Assembly: GCF_018224885.1 (NCBI RefSeq)
Contig: NZ_JAGTXB010000022.1
Coordinates: 1 to 64,000 of the forward strand
DNA: 64,000 nt
From: Chitinophaga hostae
GTDB taxonomy: Bacteria; Bacteroidota; Bacteroidia; Chitinophagales; Chitinophagaceae
Reading direction: 5' to 3'
In this document: positions 25,846-34,519 of the stretch, in pieces
Layout of the letters: each line of letters begins with the position of its first letter
Position numbering within the stretch: position 1 is the first letter of the stretch
The notes under the pieces: generated by a model
The model's database searches: none
The model's input: only the letters and a program-made list of their open reading frames with translations
Told to the model about the DNA's origin: nothing
Position numbers and translations under genes: made by a program

Positions 25846-28800
25846 TTAAAATGCGTAAGTGAACTGTAACAGGATATACCTGCCCGGCTTATATTTCATG
25901 TAGATATTATCACCTTTGTAGAATCTCCTGCCATCCGGTCTTTCAACAGCTTCTTCTTTGTTATACCGCTGGTTGAAATTCATATCTTCTGCAATCCGGT
26001 ATTGCTGATCCAGTATGTTTTGTATACTGAGTTTTAGCTGCAGCGATTTGATAAGTCTTTGCGTAATGGAGAAGTCCAGTAAGTGCATCGGTAACTGCAA
26101 CAGGTCAGGGCGATAGTAGGAATCATTTCTGCTGGAATCGGCCAGTGTGCGTATGCTTTTGGCATAGATACTGGGTCCGCTGATATTGTATACCAGCCCC
26201 ATTTTTGTACCGGTAGCCACATTTTCATAAAACAATCCGGCATTGGCGATGTAAGGGGCCTGGCCTTGTAAAGGCCCGCCTGGCTTATGCGCGGTGTCCG
26301 AAGCATAATCGTTGTTCTCTTTGCGTCTTTCGGTATGACTCTGGATATAGGAGCCATTCAGTACTACCGACAGATGCCTGAAAATGTTACCGGGAATAAA
26401 AGCAAGACTTTTCTTTATTTCCGCTTCCACACCGTAGATCTCTGCATATACAGAGTTATCGTAGGATATGTTGGTGTAGCTCCAGCCGTCACTATATTCA
26501 TTATTGGTGGTTTCTTCCCGGGTTCTTTCAATAGGGTGCGCTAAGTGCTTATAAAATACGCCGATATTAATTACTTCATTGGCATTGCGGGGATAGAGTT
26601 CTGCGCGTAGGTCGTAGTTGTCAATAACGGCTGTTACTACCCGCGGATTACCTTTTATCCTTTCGTTTCGCTGGTAGTCAAAATCGTTGTAAGGCGTGAT
26701 TTCCCGGAAGTCGGGTCTGTTTACCGTTCTGCCATAGCTCGTGCGTATTACCACGTTGCTGTCGGGCCGGTAGCCAATGTTAAGGGAAGGCAGCAGCACT
26801 GTTTTCTTATGATCTACATATACAAAGTCAATAGTCTGTTTGCCTGTAGGTCCTTCTTTGGCGCCGGAAAGTCTTTGCCGGTCGTATTCTCCGCGAAGCC
26901 CGGCATTCAGGGTCAGTTTCTCTGCGGCCGTTTTCCAATCGCCCATAACATAAAAACTATTGTACTGTTCACTGGCCGTATAGGCGTCTACGGGAGATGT
27001 AATGTCGTATACTGCCAGTCCTGTATTATCATTGGGGAAATAAGTATTGCTCCATAATTTTGATACATCCTCCGGGCGATAATACAGTAAATTAATATTG
27101 TTGACATCATATCCATTTCCCCATTTCAGGTAGTTGTTGCTGTTCTGCCTGGCTTCCAGTTCATCCGGCTCAAGTCCTGCGCGGTTTATACGAAAGGTTC
27201 GCCGCCCCACCTGTCTTGTTTTAAATAGCTGGTATCCGCCTGCTTTGATATAAAATGCGGGATGTACCTGGAAGGTATAATCCAGTGATCCATTGTATAC
27301 CTGCTCCAGGTTTTTAATATAAATCCGGGTGAGCATACCGGATTTGGTACTGTTAACATCTCCATTGGAGCCGGCAGGAACCCAGATGGATGAATCGATG
27401 TTTTTAGGAGTGGTGCCGAGAAAATGTACCAGTCGCTGATCCGGTACATTTTGCAGATCATGTGTATAACCTATATTCCAGGTAAGCTGATGAAGCCCGT
27501 TAGCAGCCAGCGAATGGGTACCGCTGATATTGCCCGAATAGAGCAGTCGTTGCTGGAAGGAGAGGACCGCATCTTTTCTGAACCGGCCGGTGCTGTTGTC
27601 AAAATACACCGGCAATGAGTTGGGTACTCCTTCTGTACTGCTGGTAAACCGTTTCCCGTCGTTCACAAAAAAATTGAGCCAGGAAAGCTGGTGACGCTCA
27701 TTCAGTTTTAGCGTGAGGTTTTCAAGCACATTTATCTTACCGGTTTCGGTAGTTTGCGTGCCCCTGGTGATCCGGTTGTTGCTGCCACTGTATTGCCCGT
27801 CTATATCGCTCAGCTGCCACGCGTCTGTATTGCCGGTTTGCCGGTAAACGTTACCGGCTGCTGTTTCCCGGGTATAGGTCACGGAGGTCAGATCGTATAA
27901 TCTTGCTTTTCCCAGGCGCCAGCTATTGTAATAGTTACCAAACAACTGCATATCCGGGTTGCTGTGGCGTGTGCCGGTAGCCAGCGTGGGCGAAAAGCCT
28001 TTCAACCATTCCGATGGCGGTAAATTGGTTACACGGTGGTTACTCTGAAACACGCCGGGTGAAAAGGATGGCAGCTTCCGTGTACCGTCATCCATACCCA
28101 GGAAATCGAGTTTGCCGCCGTTGTAGCTGTCGATCGTTTTCAGGCTGGAGCCTTCCCGGTAGGCTACCTGTACGCCGATATCAAAATGTTTGACCGGCAT
28201 CGCATTTTTTGTGTATACCCTGATAGCAGCCCCGGCATAATCGCCTACCAGGTCGGCCACCGGCGATTTATGAACCAGTATCTTATCAATGACGCTGCTG
28301 GGCAGCAGATCGTAGGCAAATGCTTTGGTATACAGTTCGGTGGAAGGCGCCACGTTGCCATTGAGATAGGTAAGATTATACCGTTCATTCATACCGCGAA
28401 CCACGATAAAGCGATCATCCACTACGGTGATACCCGAAATGCGTTTTACGATTTCAGCGGCGTTGCGGTCGGCTGTTTTGGAAATGAGCTCGCTGGAAAT
28501 ACCGGAAACTACCCCGGTCGCATTTTTTATTTCCTGTAACAGTTGTCGCTCGGTACTGTGGGTAACCGCCCTTACTTTCCGGGGGCCGCTGCCTACTACT
28601 ACTTCTTTTAATGCGCCACCTGTTTGCATTTTGATATCGTAAGAGGCCGACTTATCTTTCTCCACCTGCACCCGGTTAACCACACTCCGCTGATAGCCTA
28701 CAAAAGTAACCAGCAACGTATAGGTGTTAACGGGCACGTTGGGCAGCTGATAAAAACCTTTGCTGTCGGTGATCGTGCCAATAGAAGTGCCTTCCAGTTG

Positions 28801-29235
28801 TACAGTAGCGCCAGGCAGGGGAGTGGCCGTTTCAAAATCTACCACCCGGCCACGCAGGGCGCCATTACCTGCGTCTTTCCTGGTAGCCGGACCTGTTTTT
28901 ACGGCAATGGTGTTGGCGCTTACCTGGTATAAAATGCCATAGGTCTGAGTTAATTCTGTCAGCACATTTTTTAGAGACACCGATTTCCATTGTACCAGCG
29001 GGAGTTTTACTGCGCTGAGGGAAGAGCGGTCGTAAGAAAAGCTGAAATTGCTCTGCAGGTCTATTTCGGCCATCACAGCGGCGAGGTTGGTGTTGCGAAG
29101 CGTGAGCGTGATAGGTTCGTTCATGGCCGGCGACTGGGCATGGACATAGCCCACGGTAAGCAGCGATAGTAAGCACCATACCAGCCATGATTTTCTTTTC
29201 AGCAGGATTGGCCTGCTTTGTTTAAATTTGTTCAT
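25846..29235 (-). CDS. TonB-dependent receptor with STN and carboxypeptidase-like domains
   Basis: 1129-aa outer-membrane receptor. The signal peptide ends near YVHAQ, followed by an STN domain (~residues 45-110), a carboxypeptidase-regulatory-like domain (LRGRVVDFETATPLPGATVQLEG, ~128-215), a plug (GISSELISKTADRNAAEIVKRISGITVVDDRFIVVRGMNERYN) and a barrel with a NRPDFREITPYNDFDYQRN segment. This plug is of the TonB receptor type of hydroxamate/peptide-like systems rather than SusC, and no SusD is present. The STN domain plus the FecR gene upstream indicate surface signalling. Confidence 0.9.
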   Translation of the reverse strand: MNKFKQSRPILLKRKSWLVWCLLSLLTVGYVHAQSPAMNEPITLTLRNTNLAAVMAEIDLQSNFSFSYDRSSLSAVKLPLVQWKSVSLKNVLTELTQTYGILYQVSANTIAVKTGPATRKDAGNGALRGRVVDFETATPLPGATVQLEGTSIGTITDSKGFYQLPNVPVNTYTLLVTFVGYQRSVVNRVQVEKDKSASYDIKMQTGGALKEVVVGSGPRKVRAVTHSTERQLLQEIKNATGVVSGISSELISKTADRNAAEIVKRISGITVVDDRFIVVRGMNERYNLTYLNGNVAPSTELYTKAFAYDLLPSSVIDKILVHKSPVADLVGDYAGAAIRVYTKNAMPVKHFDIGVQVAYREGSSLKTIDSYNGGKLDFLGMDDGTRKLPSFSPGVFQSNHRVTNLPPSEWLKGFSPTLATGTRHSNPDMQLFGNYYNSWRLGKARLYDLTSVTYTRETAAGNVYRQTGNTDAWQLSDIDGQYSGSNNRITRGTQTTETGKINVLENLTLKLNERHQLSWLNFFVNDGKRFTSSTEGVPNSLPVYFDNSTGRFRKDAVLSFQQRLLYSGNISGTHSLAANGLHQLTWNIGYTHDLQNVPDQRLVHFLGTTPKNIDSSIWVPAGSNGDVNSTKSGMLTRIYIKNLEQVYNGSLDYTFQVHPAFYIKAGGYQLFKTRQVGRRTFRINRAGLEPDELEARQNSNNYLKWGNGYDVNNINLLYYRPEDVSKLWSNTYFPNDNTGLAVYDITSPVDAYTASEQYNSFYVMGDWKTAAEKLTLNAGLRGEYDRQRLSGAKEGPTGKQTIDFVYVDHKKTVLLPSLNIGYRPDSNVVIRTSYGRTVNRPDFREITPYNDFDYQRNERIKGNPRVVTAVIDNYDLRAELYPRNANEVINIGVFYKHLAHPIERTREETTNNEYSDGWSYTNISYDNSVYAEIYGVEAEIKKSLAFIPGNIFRHLSVVLNGSYIQSHTERRKENNDYASDTAHKPGGPLQGQAPYIANAGLFYENVATGTKMGLVYNISGPSIYAKSIRTLADSSRNDSYYRPDLLQLPMHLLDFSITQRLIKSLQLKLSIQNILDQQYRIAEDMNFNQRYNKEEAVERPDGRRFYKGDNIYMKYKPGRYILLQFTYAF

Positions 29236-29296
29236 ACGTAAACTTTAAAAACAATTGTTTTTGATGTCCCGCTGCCAGGCGGGACATTTTTTGTGA

Positions 29297-30259
29297 CTAA
29301 TAAATGAATACCGTATCGCGGGTTTCCCGGTAAGTGAAACCATATATGAAGGACATGTTGCGGAGTATGTCTGTTAACGTTTCCTGATTGTAAGTGGCGG
29401 TGAAACGGGCCGCCTTGAAGTCGCGGGAACCAGCCATGATCTTTTTATGATAACGGTTTTCAAGCCTGCCAAAAACTGCTGCCGGCGGCACATCTTCCAG
29501 TACGAAGGCGCCCCGTTTCCAGTCAGCTTCTTTTTCCGGGGAGAATGTGCGGGTATTAAAGCTTTGCAGTGATCGCTTGTAGGAGAGTTTTATACCCGGT
29601 GTCAGCACCAGGGTACTGTCGCGCTGCTGCTGGAGCGACAGCCGTACCGATATCTTACCGGCAGACAAGGCCAGTCTCGTGGTATTTTCGTCTTCATAGG
29701 CTTCGATGTTGAAATGTGTGCCCAATACAGTGGCCGTCAGGCCGCCTGCATCCACCTGGAAAGGAGCGGCATGAGGCGCCACCTCAAAGTAGGCTTCTCC
29801 CGTAAGGGTAATATGACGGGCGGTAACATTATAATTATCGGGCACCTCAATGCAGGAGCCAGGCGCCAGCCATACCAGGCTGCCATCGGTAAGCGTAAGT
29901 TTTCGTACATGGGTCAGCATGTTCGTAATCCGCTGAGGAGGCGCCAATGGCAAAGCTGTTTTTGCAGGCCGCTGCAGCCATAATAAACCTCCTGCCAGCA
30001 GGGCTATACAAGCGGCGCTCAGCCATTTTAAATACAATAGTGTACGGGGCCGCCGCGATGGCATCAGGTGCGATAGTTGCTGGTCCAGTACCTTCGCTAT
30101 TGCTGCCGGCATAGGAGCGGCATCCGGTTGCCAGTCCTGCTCCAGCAGCGACTCCAGTGCCGGGTCATCCTGCATTTGCAGCCATTGCAGTACTGCCTTT
30201 CGCTCTTCGGCAGTTCCCGTGTTATCTATATATCTTTGCCAGGTTTGCGGATCTATCAT
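29297..30259 (-). CDS. FecR family anti-sigma factor (TonB receptor locus)
   Basis: 320-aa anti-sigma regulator. The cytoplasmic N-terminus (MIDPQTWQRYIDNTGTAEER) is followed by one TM helix around residues 76-96 (YLKWLSAACIALLAGGLLWL). The periplasmic FecR domain has LTDGSLVWLAPGS, GEAYFEVAPHAAPFQVDAG and VLGTHFNIEAYEDE, and the C-terminus is DUF4974-like (FTATYNQETLTDILRNMSFIYGF). It is followed by the receptor gene after 61 nt and is divergent from its sigma gene, an uncommon arrangement compared with the two other loci here. Confidence 0.9.
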   Translation of the reverse strand: MIDPQTWQRYIDNTGTAEERKAVLQWLQMQDDPALESLLEQDWQPDAAPMPAAIAKVLDQQLSHLMPSRRPRTLLYLKWLSAACIALLAGGLLWLQRPAKTALPLAPPQRITNMLTHVRKLTLTDGSLVWLAPGSCIEVPDNYNVTARHITLTGEAYFEVAPHAAPFQVDAGGLTATVLGTHFNIEAYEDENTTRLALSAGKISVRLSLQQQRDSTLVLTPGIKLSYKRSLQSFNTRTFSPEKEADWKRGAFVLEDVPPAAVFGRLENRYHKKIMAGSRDFKAARFTATYNQETLTDILRNMSFIYGFTYRETRDTVFIY

Positions 30260-30378
30260 GACACATCTGTTTACGTACTACTATCAACACGCAACAACCG
30301 GTATCTACCTCAATCCGTAAAACACCATAACACCGCAATTAACAATTTGGTAATACTGCATTTCCCTGCGGGGCATCC

Positions 30379-30386
30379 TATATTTG
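30379..30386 (+). promoter_or_regulatory. -7 promoter box (TATATTTG), 8 nt before start
   Basis: Exact TAnnTTTG match, 8 nt before the sigma factor ATG at 30395. The transcript would begin at or next to the start codon. Confidence 0.45.
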
Positions 30387-30394
30387 TACCACTT

Positions 30395-30952
30395 ATGTCG
30401 GATACAGCTACGTATGATAAGGAACTTGTCTTTACCCGGTTATATCATGCCTCCCGCGACAGGCTGTATAACTATCTGCATAATTATACCCGTGATACTC
30501 ATTTGCTGAAAGACCTGATGCAACAATGCTACCTCAAAGTATGGGAACGTATGGACGGGATCTACGATGTGGAAAATGCATTACCCCTGCTCAAAACAAT
30601 TGCCCGCCGTCAACTGATAGATGTGATCCGTAAACGGATGAAAGAAGATATGGCGTGGCTGGAAACCATGAAGGAAGAAGTAACCCAGCTGCTGGCAACA
30701 CCGGCCGAAAGCCCCCGCGCATCGCTGCAGGCACTTGATGCGGCCATCGCCCAACTACCGGACAACTGCCGGTTGGTGTACCTGCTGCACCGCGAGGAAG
30801 GATTGTCATACCGGGAAATTTCATTTCGTATGTCCATTTCCGTTAGTATGGTGGAAAAACACATGAGCAAAGCAATCCGCCTGCTGAAAAATGACCTCAT
30901 CACCAATTGTGAACTGCTGCTGGTGCTGGTAGCGGTAAATAAATTATTGTAA
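30395..30952 (+). CDS. ECF sigma factor (TonB receptor locus)
   Basis: 185-aa FecI-like sigma factor. The frame is open for another 106 codons upstream, but that part overlaps the divergent fecR and has no sigma character; the ATG at 30395 sits just before region 2 (FTRLYHASRDRLYNYLHNY, LKDLMQQCYLKVWERM). Region 4 is LPDNCRLVYLLHREEGLSYREISFRMSISVSMVEKHM. It is divergent from fecR and presumably drives the receptor operon. The C-terminal hydrophobic tail is ELLLVLVAVNKLL. Confidence 0.9.
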   Translation: MSDTATYDKELVFTRLYHASRDRLYNYLHNYTRDTHLLKDLMQQCYLKVWERMDGIYDVENALPLLKTIARRQLIDVIRKRMKEDMAWLETMKEEVTQLLATPAESPRASLQALDAAIAQLPDNCRLVYLLHREEGLSYREISFRMSISVSMVEKHMSKAIRLLKNDLITNCELLLVLVAVNKLL

Positions 30953-31017
30953 CCCCATGCCGGATCAGGAAATAGCAGTATTTTAACAGCCTGTTTACTT
31001 TTTCAACCTGGTCTTAT

Positions 31018-31935
31018 ATGAAAACACCCGCCTTGTTAACCATACTGCTATGCTTTGTAATAACAGGCAGCGCGCAACAACTGGACTCTGTCAGGTACCC
31101 GAACGGCTATCTTTATTTTCATACCTATGGAACCGGAACACCGGTGATTATACTCTCCGGAGGCCCCGGCAATTCCTGTATGCAGCAGGAAGAAGTGGCC
31201 ATTGCACTCAGCAAAAAATACCGCAGCATTTTACCGGAACAGCGTGGCACGGGGTTGTCGATTCCTGTACCATTTGATTCTACTACTATAACGCTGCAAT
31301 CTGCAGTGGAAGATCTGGATCGCCTGTTGCAGCATATCCATTTAAAACAGGCTATTTTTTACGGTCATTCCTGGGGCGCTATGTTGGCCATGAGCTTTGC
31401 CGCAAAGTACCCCGATAAGGTGCGCGCACTGGTATTGGCCAACCCCGGTTACTATAAATTTTCTCCTGAGCTGCTGACTACCCATGTCAATAACCTCCGT
31501 TCTCATTTGGGAGCAGCCGAGGTGGTGTTAATGGATTCGCTGGATAAAAAAACAAGCGAGGGCAGGGGAACAGCAGCTGATTCGGCGTTGTATAACAAAA
31601 CCGTACGACTGGCCTACATTTACAATAAGGCGCTGATCGATAGTTTTATGGCGAAGATCTATGTGGCAAAACCCAACCAGACTATGCAGCAGTTGATGGT
31701 GAGTGATCTGCGGCGGGTACACTACGACCTCAGTAAAAATTTATTTCACTATAAAGGCCCCGTGACTATTATTGCCGGCGCCCAGGATCCATTGGCGTTT
31801 TATACGTATGAGCTGAAAATGATCCATCCCGGAATACAACTCCGCTGGATACAGGAATCCGGGCATTTTCCCATGTTTGAACAACAGGCTGCTTTTAATA
31901 AACAGCTGTTGTCCGTAATGGCTACATATCCATAA
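31018..31935 (+). CDS. Alpha/beta hydrolase, proline iminopeptidase-like, secreted
   Basis: 305-aa alpha/beta hydrolase with a signal peptide (residues ~1-20, ending GSAQQ). The oxyanion segment is VIILSGGPGNSC, the nucleophile elbow GHSWG (FYGHSWGAMLAMSFAAKYP), and the catalytic His lies in ESGHFPMFEQ; the acid is probably the Asp of IIAGAQDPLAF. The HGGPG/SGGPG motif is typical of proline iminopeptidases and relatives. It should act in the periplasm. Its last 14 nt overlap the end of the converging helicase gene. Confidence 0.85.
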   Translation: MKTPALLTILLCFVITGSAQQLDSVRYPNGYLYFHTYGTGTPVIILSGGPGNSCMQQEEVAIALSKKYRSILPEQRGTGLSIPVPFDSTTITLQSAVEDLDRLLQHIHLKQAIFYGHSWGAMLAMSFAAKYPDKVRALVLANPGYYKFSPELLTTHVNNLRSHLGAAEVVLMDSLDKKTSEGRGTAADSALYNKTVRLAYIYNKALIDSFMAKIYVAKPNQTMQQLMVSDLRRVHYDLSKNLFHYKGPVTIIAGAQDPLAFYTYELKMIHPGIQLRWIQESGHFPMFEQQAAFNKQLLSVMATYP

Positions 31936-33829
31936 ACTCCCAGGCGCTCTGGTAGGCGTTGTTGTTTTCTGCATAACTGATAAAGTCAGCGTAAAATCCC
32001 AGCTGGGAAAGGGTTCCGCTGTCGCCTATTATCACCAGCTTTTTCCGCGCCCTGGTCATGGCTACGTTCATACGCCGGATATCGGATAAAAAGCCGATCT
32101 TATTTTCTGTGTTGCTGCGCGTCATACTGATGTATACAATATCGCGCTCCTGCCCCTGGAAACTATCGATGGTATTCACAGAAATCCTGTCCGCATAAGG
32201 CAGTAATGCCGGTGAATGCAGCAGCTGTTCTTTTAAAAGTTGTATCTGTTGTTTATAGGGAGATATCACTGCTACTGTAGGAAAATCTTTCGGCTGGTAA
32301 TGAGCACCCAGCTCGGTAACCAGCATTGTCAGATGCTTAAATAAAAAAGCAGCTTCCTCGGGATTGGTAGTGCTGGTGCCTTCTGATTTTTCATCAAACC
32401 CGCAGCCGGCAGTATCTACAAAAGACAACGGGCTATCGGTAGAAAACAACAGGTGCTGTGCTACGGAAGCGTGCGCCTTCAGTTTGGCGGCATAAAAAAT
32501 AGCCGAGGAATAGCCCATAATGGTTTCATGCATGCGATATTGTTCTTCCAGCAGGGTAACACTTTCGGGATGCAATGCCGTGCACTTTTCGAGCAAGGTA
32601 GTGCTCAGTCCTTTCCGGGCGGCTTCATCCGATTTTATTGTGGGCGGCAGCTGGCAATGATCTCCTGCCAATACCACTTTTTGCGCTTTCAGGATAGGGA
32701 TCCAGCAGGCCGGCTCCAGGGCCTGTCCGGCTTCATCTATTACCACGGTATCATATTGCAGGTGTTTAACGGTATAATGATTAGCACCAACCAGGGTGGC
32801 GGTAATCACCTGCGCTTTGGCAATCAGGTCGTCAATAATATATTGCTCTGTGTTGCCTACTTCTTTCATAATTTTACGCGCCTCGTCAAACAACGCTTTT
32901 CGTTGTTCTCTTTCTGCTTTCCCGAAATTACGTTTGTATTTATGCGCCATATCACGGAATTCGTTGGCCTGTTTTTTTAGCCGTTTGATTTCCTTGATAC
33001 TGCTATGCTCTGATATCTTGCTGTCGAGTGTAAGGGACATTAATCTTTCTGATACACGTGCCGGGTTGCCTACTCTTAATACGTTCAATCCTTCATCCGA
33101 TAATTTTTCACTGAGTAAATCCACGGCGGTGTTACTCGGCGCCACCACCAGTATTTGTTTACGGTCCTGTTGAATAAGCGCTTTGATAGCCTGTACCAGC
33201 GTGGTAGTTTTCCCGGTGCCGGGAGGACCGTGCACAATGGCCAGGTCATTGGCAGCGAGGATCTTGCTGACGGCAGCCTGTTGCGAGGCGTTGAGCCGGG
33301 GATTTACATATGGAGGAAGACCGGTGTGAAAAGCCGGTTTTTTTTCTCCGGTCAGTATTTTTATCAGCTTGTTTTCGGGTGTTTTATCCTGTAATGCGTC
33401 GGCCTGTTTCAGCGCGCTTTGCATTTCATCATAGCTGTTGTCGTCAAATAACACATCTATGCCCAGCTTACCATCGCTGGCCCAGTCGGGCAGTTCGTCG
33501 GTGCGCAGGGTTATTTTAAGACGGTTACCACCCTGGTAGGAAATGGTACCGTCCAGGTGATCCTGTTTTCGGTCGTGGTTGGAAAATAGTACGGCAGCAG
33601 CGCCAAAACGCAGTTGATGAGGGATATCCTGGTGCGTGGTGCGTTCTACTTCCACGGTCAGATAGTCGCCCCGGCTCATTTCTGATCCCCGGATGGCAAT
33701 CGGGTACCAGGTAAGTCCGTTAGCCCGCCGCTCAGCCACGGATAAGGTTTCTGTCATTTGCTGATAGCTTTTCCGGTCTGTTTCCCGCTCTGTTTTGAGT
33801 AAATCAAGCTGCTTTTTGAAATAATCCAT
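31922..33829 (-). CDS. SF1 DNA/RNA helicase (IGHMBP2/DNA2-NAM7-like)
   Basis: 635-aa superfamily 1B helicase from the preferred ATG at 33829 (MDYFKKQLDLLKTERE). The N-terminal beta-barrel region (NGLTWYPIAIRGSE, RLKITLRTDELPDW) is followed by Walker A GPPGTGKTT, motif II IDEAGQALEP, motif III GDHCQLPPTI, motif IV SPYKQQ, motif V FQGQERD and motif VI NVAMTRARKKL. It is a complete, stand-alone helicase of the type widespread in Bacteroidota; its role in nucleic-acid repair is assumed, not shown. A TACCTTTG box ends 4 nt before the ATG. Confidence 0.92.
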   Translation of the reverse strand: MDYFKKQLDLLKTERETDRKSYQQMTETLSVAERRANGLTWYPIAIRGSEMSRGDYLTVEVERTTHQDIPHQLRFGAAAVLFSNHDRKQDHLDGTISYQGGNRLKITLRTDELPDWASDGKLGIDVLFDDNSYDEMQSALKQADALQDKTPENKLIKILTGEKKPAFHTGLPPYVNPRLNASQQAAVSKILAANDLAIVHGPPGTGKTTTLVQAIKALIQQDRKQILVVAPSNTAVDLLSEKLSDEGLNVLRVGNPARVSERLMSLTLDSKISEHSSIKEIKRLKKQANEFRDMAHKYKRNFGKAEREQRKALFDEARKIMKEVGNTEQYIIDDLIAKAQVITATLVGANHYTVKHLQYDTVVIDEAGQALEPACWIPILKAQKVVLAGDHCQLPPTIKSDEAARKGLSTTLLEKCTALHPESVTLLEEQYRMHETIMGYSSAIFYAAKLKAHASVAQHLLFSTDSPLSFVDTAGCGFDEKSEGTSTTNPEEAAFLFKHLTMLVTELGAHYQPKDFPTVAVISPYKQQIQLLKEQLLHSPALLPYADRISVNTIDSFQGQERDIVYISMTRSNTENKIGFLSDIRRMNVAMTRARKKLVIIGDSGTLSQLGFYADFISYAENNNAYQSAWEFMDM

Positions 33830-33833
33830 GGCG

Positions 33834-33841
33834 CAAAGGTA
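33834..33841 (-). promoter_or_regulatory. -7 promoter box (TACCTTTG), 4 nt before start
   Basis: Exact TAnnTTTG match on the minus strand, only 4 nt from the helicase ATG at 33829, predicting a leaderless transcript. Confidence 0.45.
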
Positions 33842-33915
33842 AGGTGTTCTGCTTTTGTCGCAATCGGCCACCAAGAAAGTCGGATTCACCCACGACGAAT
33901 CAGGAAGAATCCTGC

Positions 33916-33923
33916 TAAGTTTG
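33916..33923 (+). promoter_or_regulatory. -7 promoter box (TAAGTTTG)
   Basis: Exact TAnnTTTG match 31 nt before the DoxX-like gene. Confidence 0.5.
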
Positions 33924-33954
33924 TATCATCAATCAAACATAAAAAACAACCTTT

Positions 33955-34362
33955 ATGGAAACGCAAGCAATCTATATGAAAACTGTAAATCCTTCTAAAA
34001 GTGCAAGAATCACCGGTTGGGTGATTTCTATTCTCTGCCTCCTTTTCCTGGTGGTAGACGGGGGTATGAAAGTGGTAAATGCCGCTGAATCTGTAAAAGG
34101 CAGCACCCATTTGGGCTGGCCGGCAGAACTGGTACCAGGCCTCGGTGTTGTATTGCTGATCTGCACCCTGCTGTATGCCATACCACGTACCGCAATACTG
34201 GGCGCTGTATTCATCAGCTGCTACCTGGGCGGAGCGGTAGCTATTATGGTACGGGTAAATGAACCATACTACTTCCCGATTATTTTCGGTATCCTGGTAT
34301 GGGTCGGATTATACCTGCGTATTCCCGCACTGCGCGCGCTGTTCCCGGTGAATAAAGCATGA
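33955..34362 (+). CDS. DoxX-like membrane protein
   Basis: 135-aa inner-membrane protein with four hydrophobic segments (GWVISILCLLFLVVDGGMKV, LVPGLGVVLLICTLLYAI, AILGAVFISCYLGGAVAIMV, FPIIFGILVWVGLYL). The GGxKV after helix 1 and the YLGGAVA motif fit the DoxX-like family, whose members are linked to redox stress but whose exact reaction is unknown. Starts at 33955 and 33976 are both possible. Confidence 0.85.
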   Translation: METQAIYMKTVNPSKSARITGWVISILCLLFLVVDGGMKVVNAAESVKGSTHLGWPAELVPGLGVVLLICTLLYAIPRTAILGAVFISCYLGGAVAIMVRVNEPYYFPIIFGILVWVGLYLRIPALRALFPVNKA

Positions 34363-34460
34363 TTTTGATTTGCGTAATTAATATGATTATACTGATGAGC
34401 GAAGGTGAACAATGATTCATCTTTACTTTATCTCCAGCGGATAAAAATCCGCCAAAAAAC

Positions 34461-34491
34461 AACAGGCCGCCTCATTATGAGACGGCCTGTT
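34461..34491. terminator. Bidirectional terminator hairpin
   Basis: AACAGGCCG-CCTCATTATGAG-ACGGCCTGTT, a near-perfect palindrome flanked by T-rich/A-rich tracts on both sides. It sits between the converging DoxX-like gene and the secreted repeat protein. Confidence 0.75.
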
Positions 34492-34519
34492 TTCATCTAT
34501 CTATCATTATAAAAGCAAT

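Noticed and set aside
30077-30394. N-terminal extension of the sigma factor at 30395
   Set aside because: The extra 106 codons overlap the divergent fecR gene and carry no sigma motifs. A promoter box lies inside the extension.
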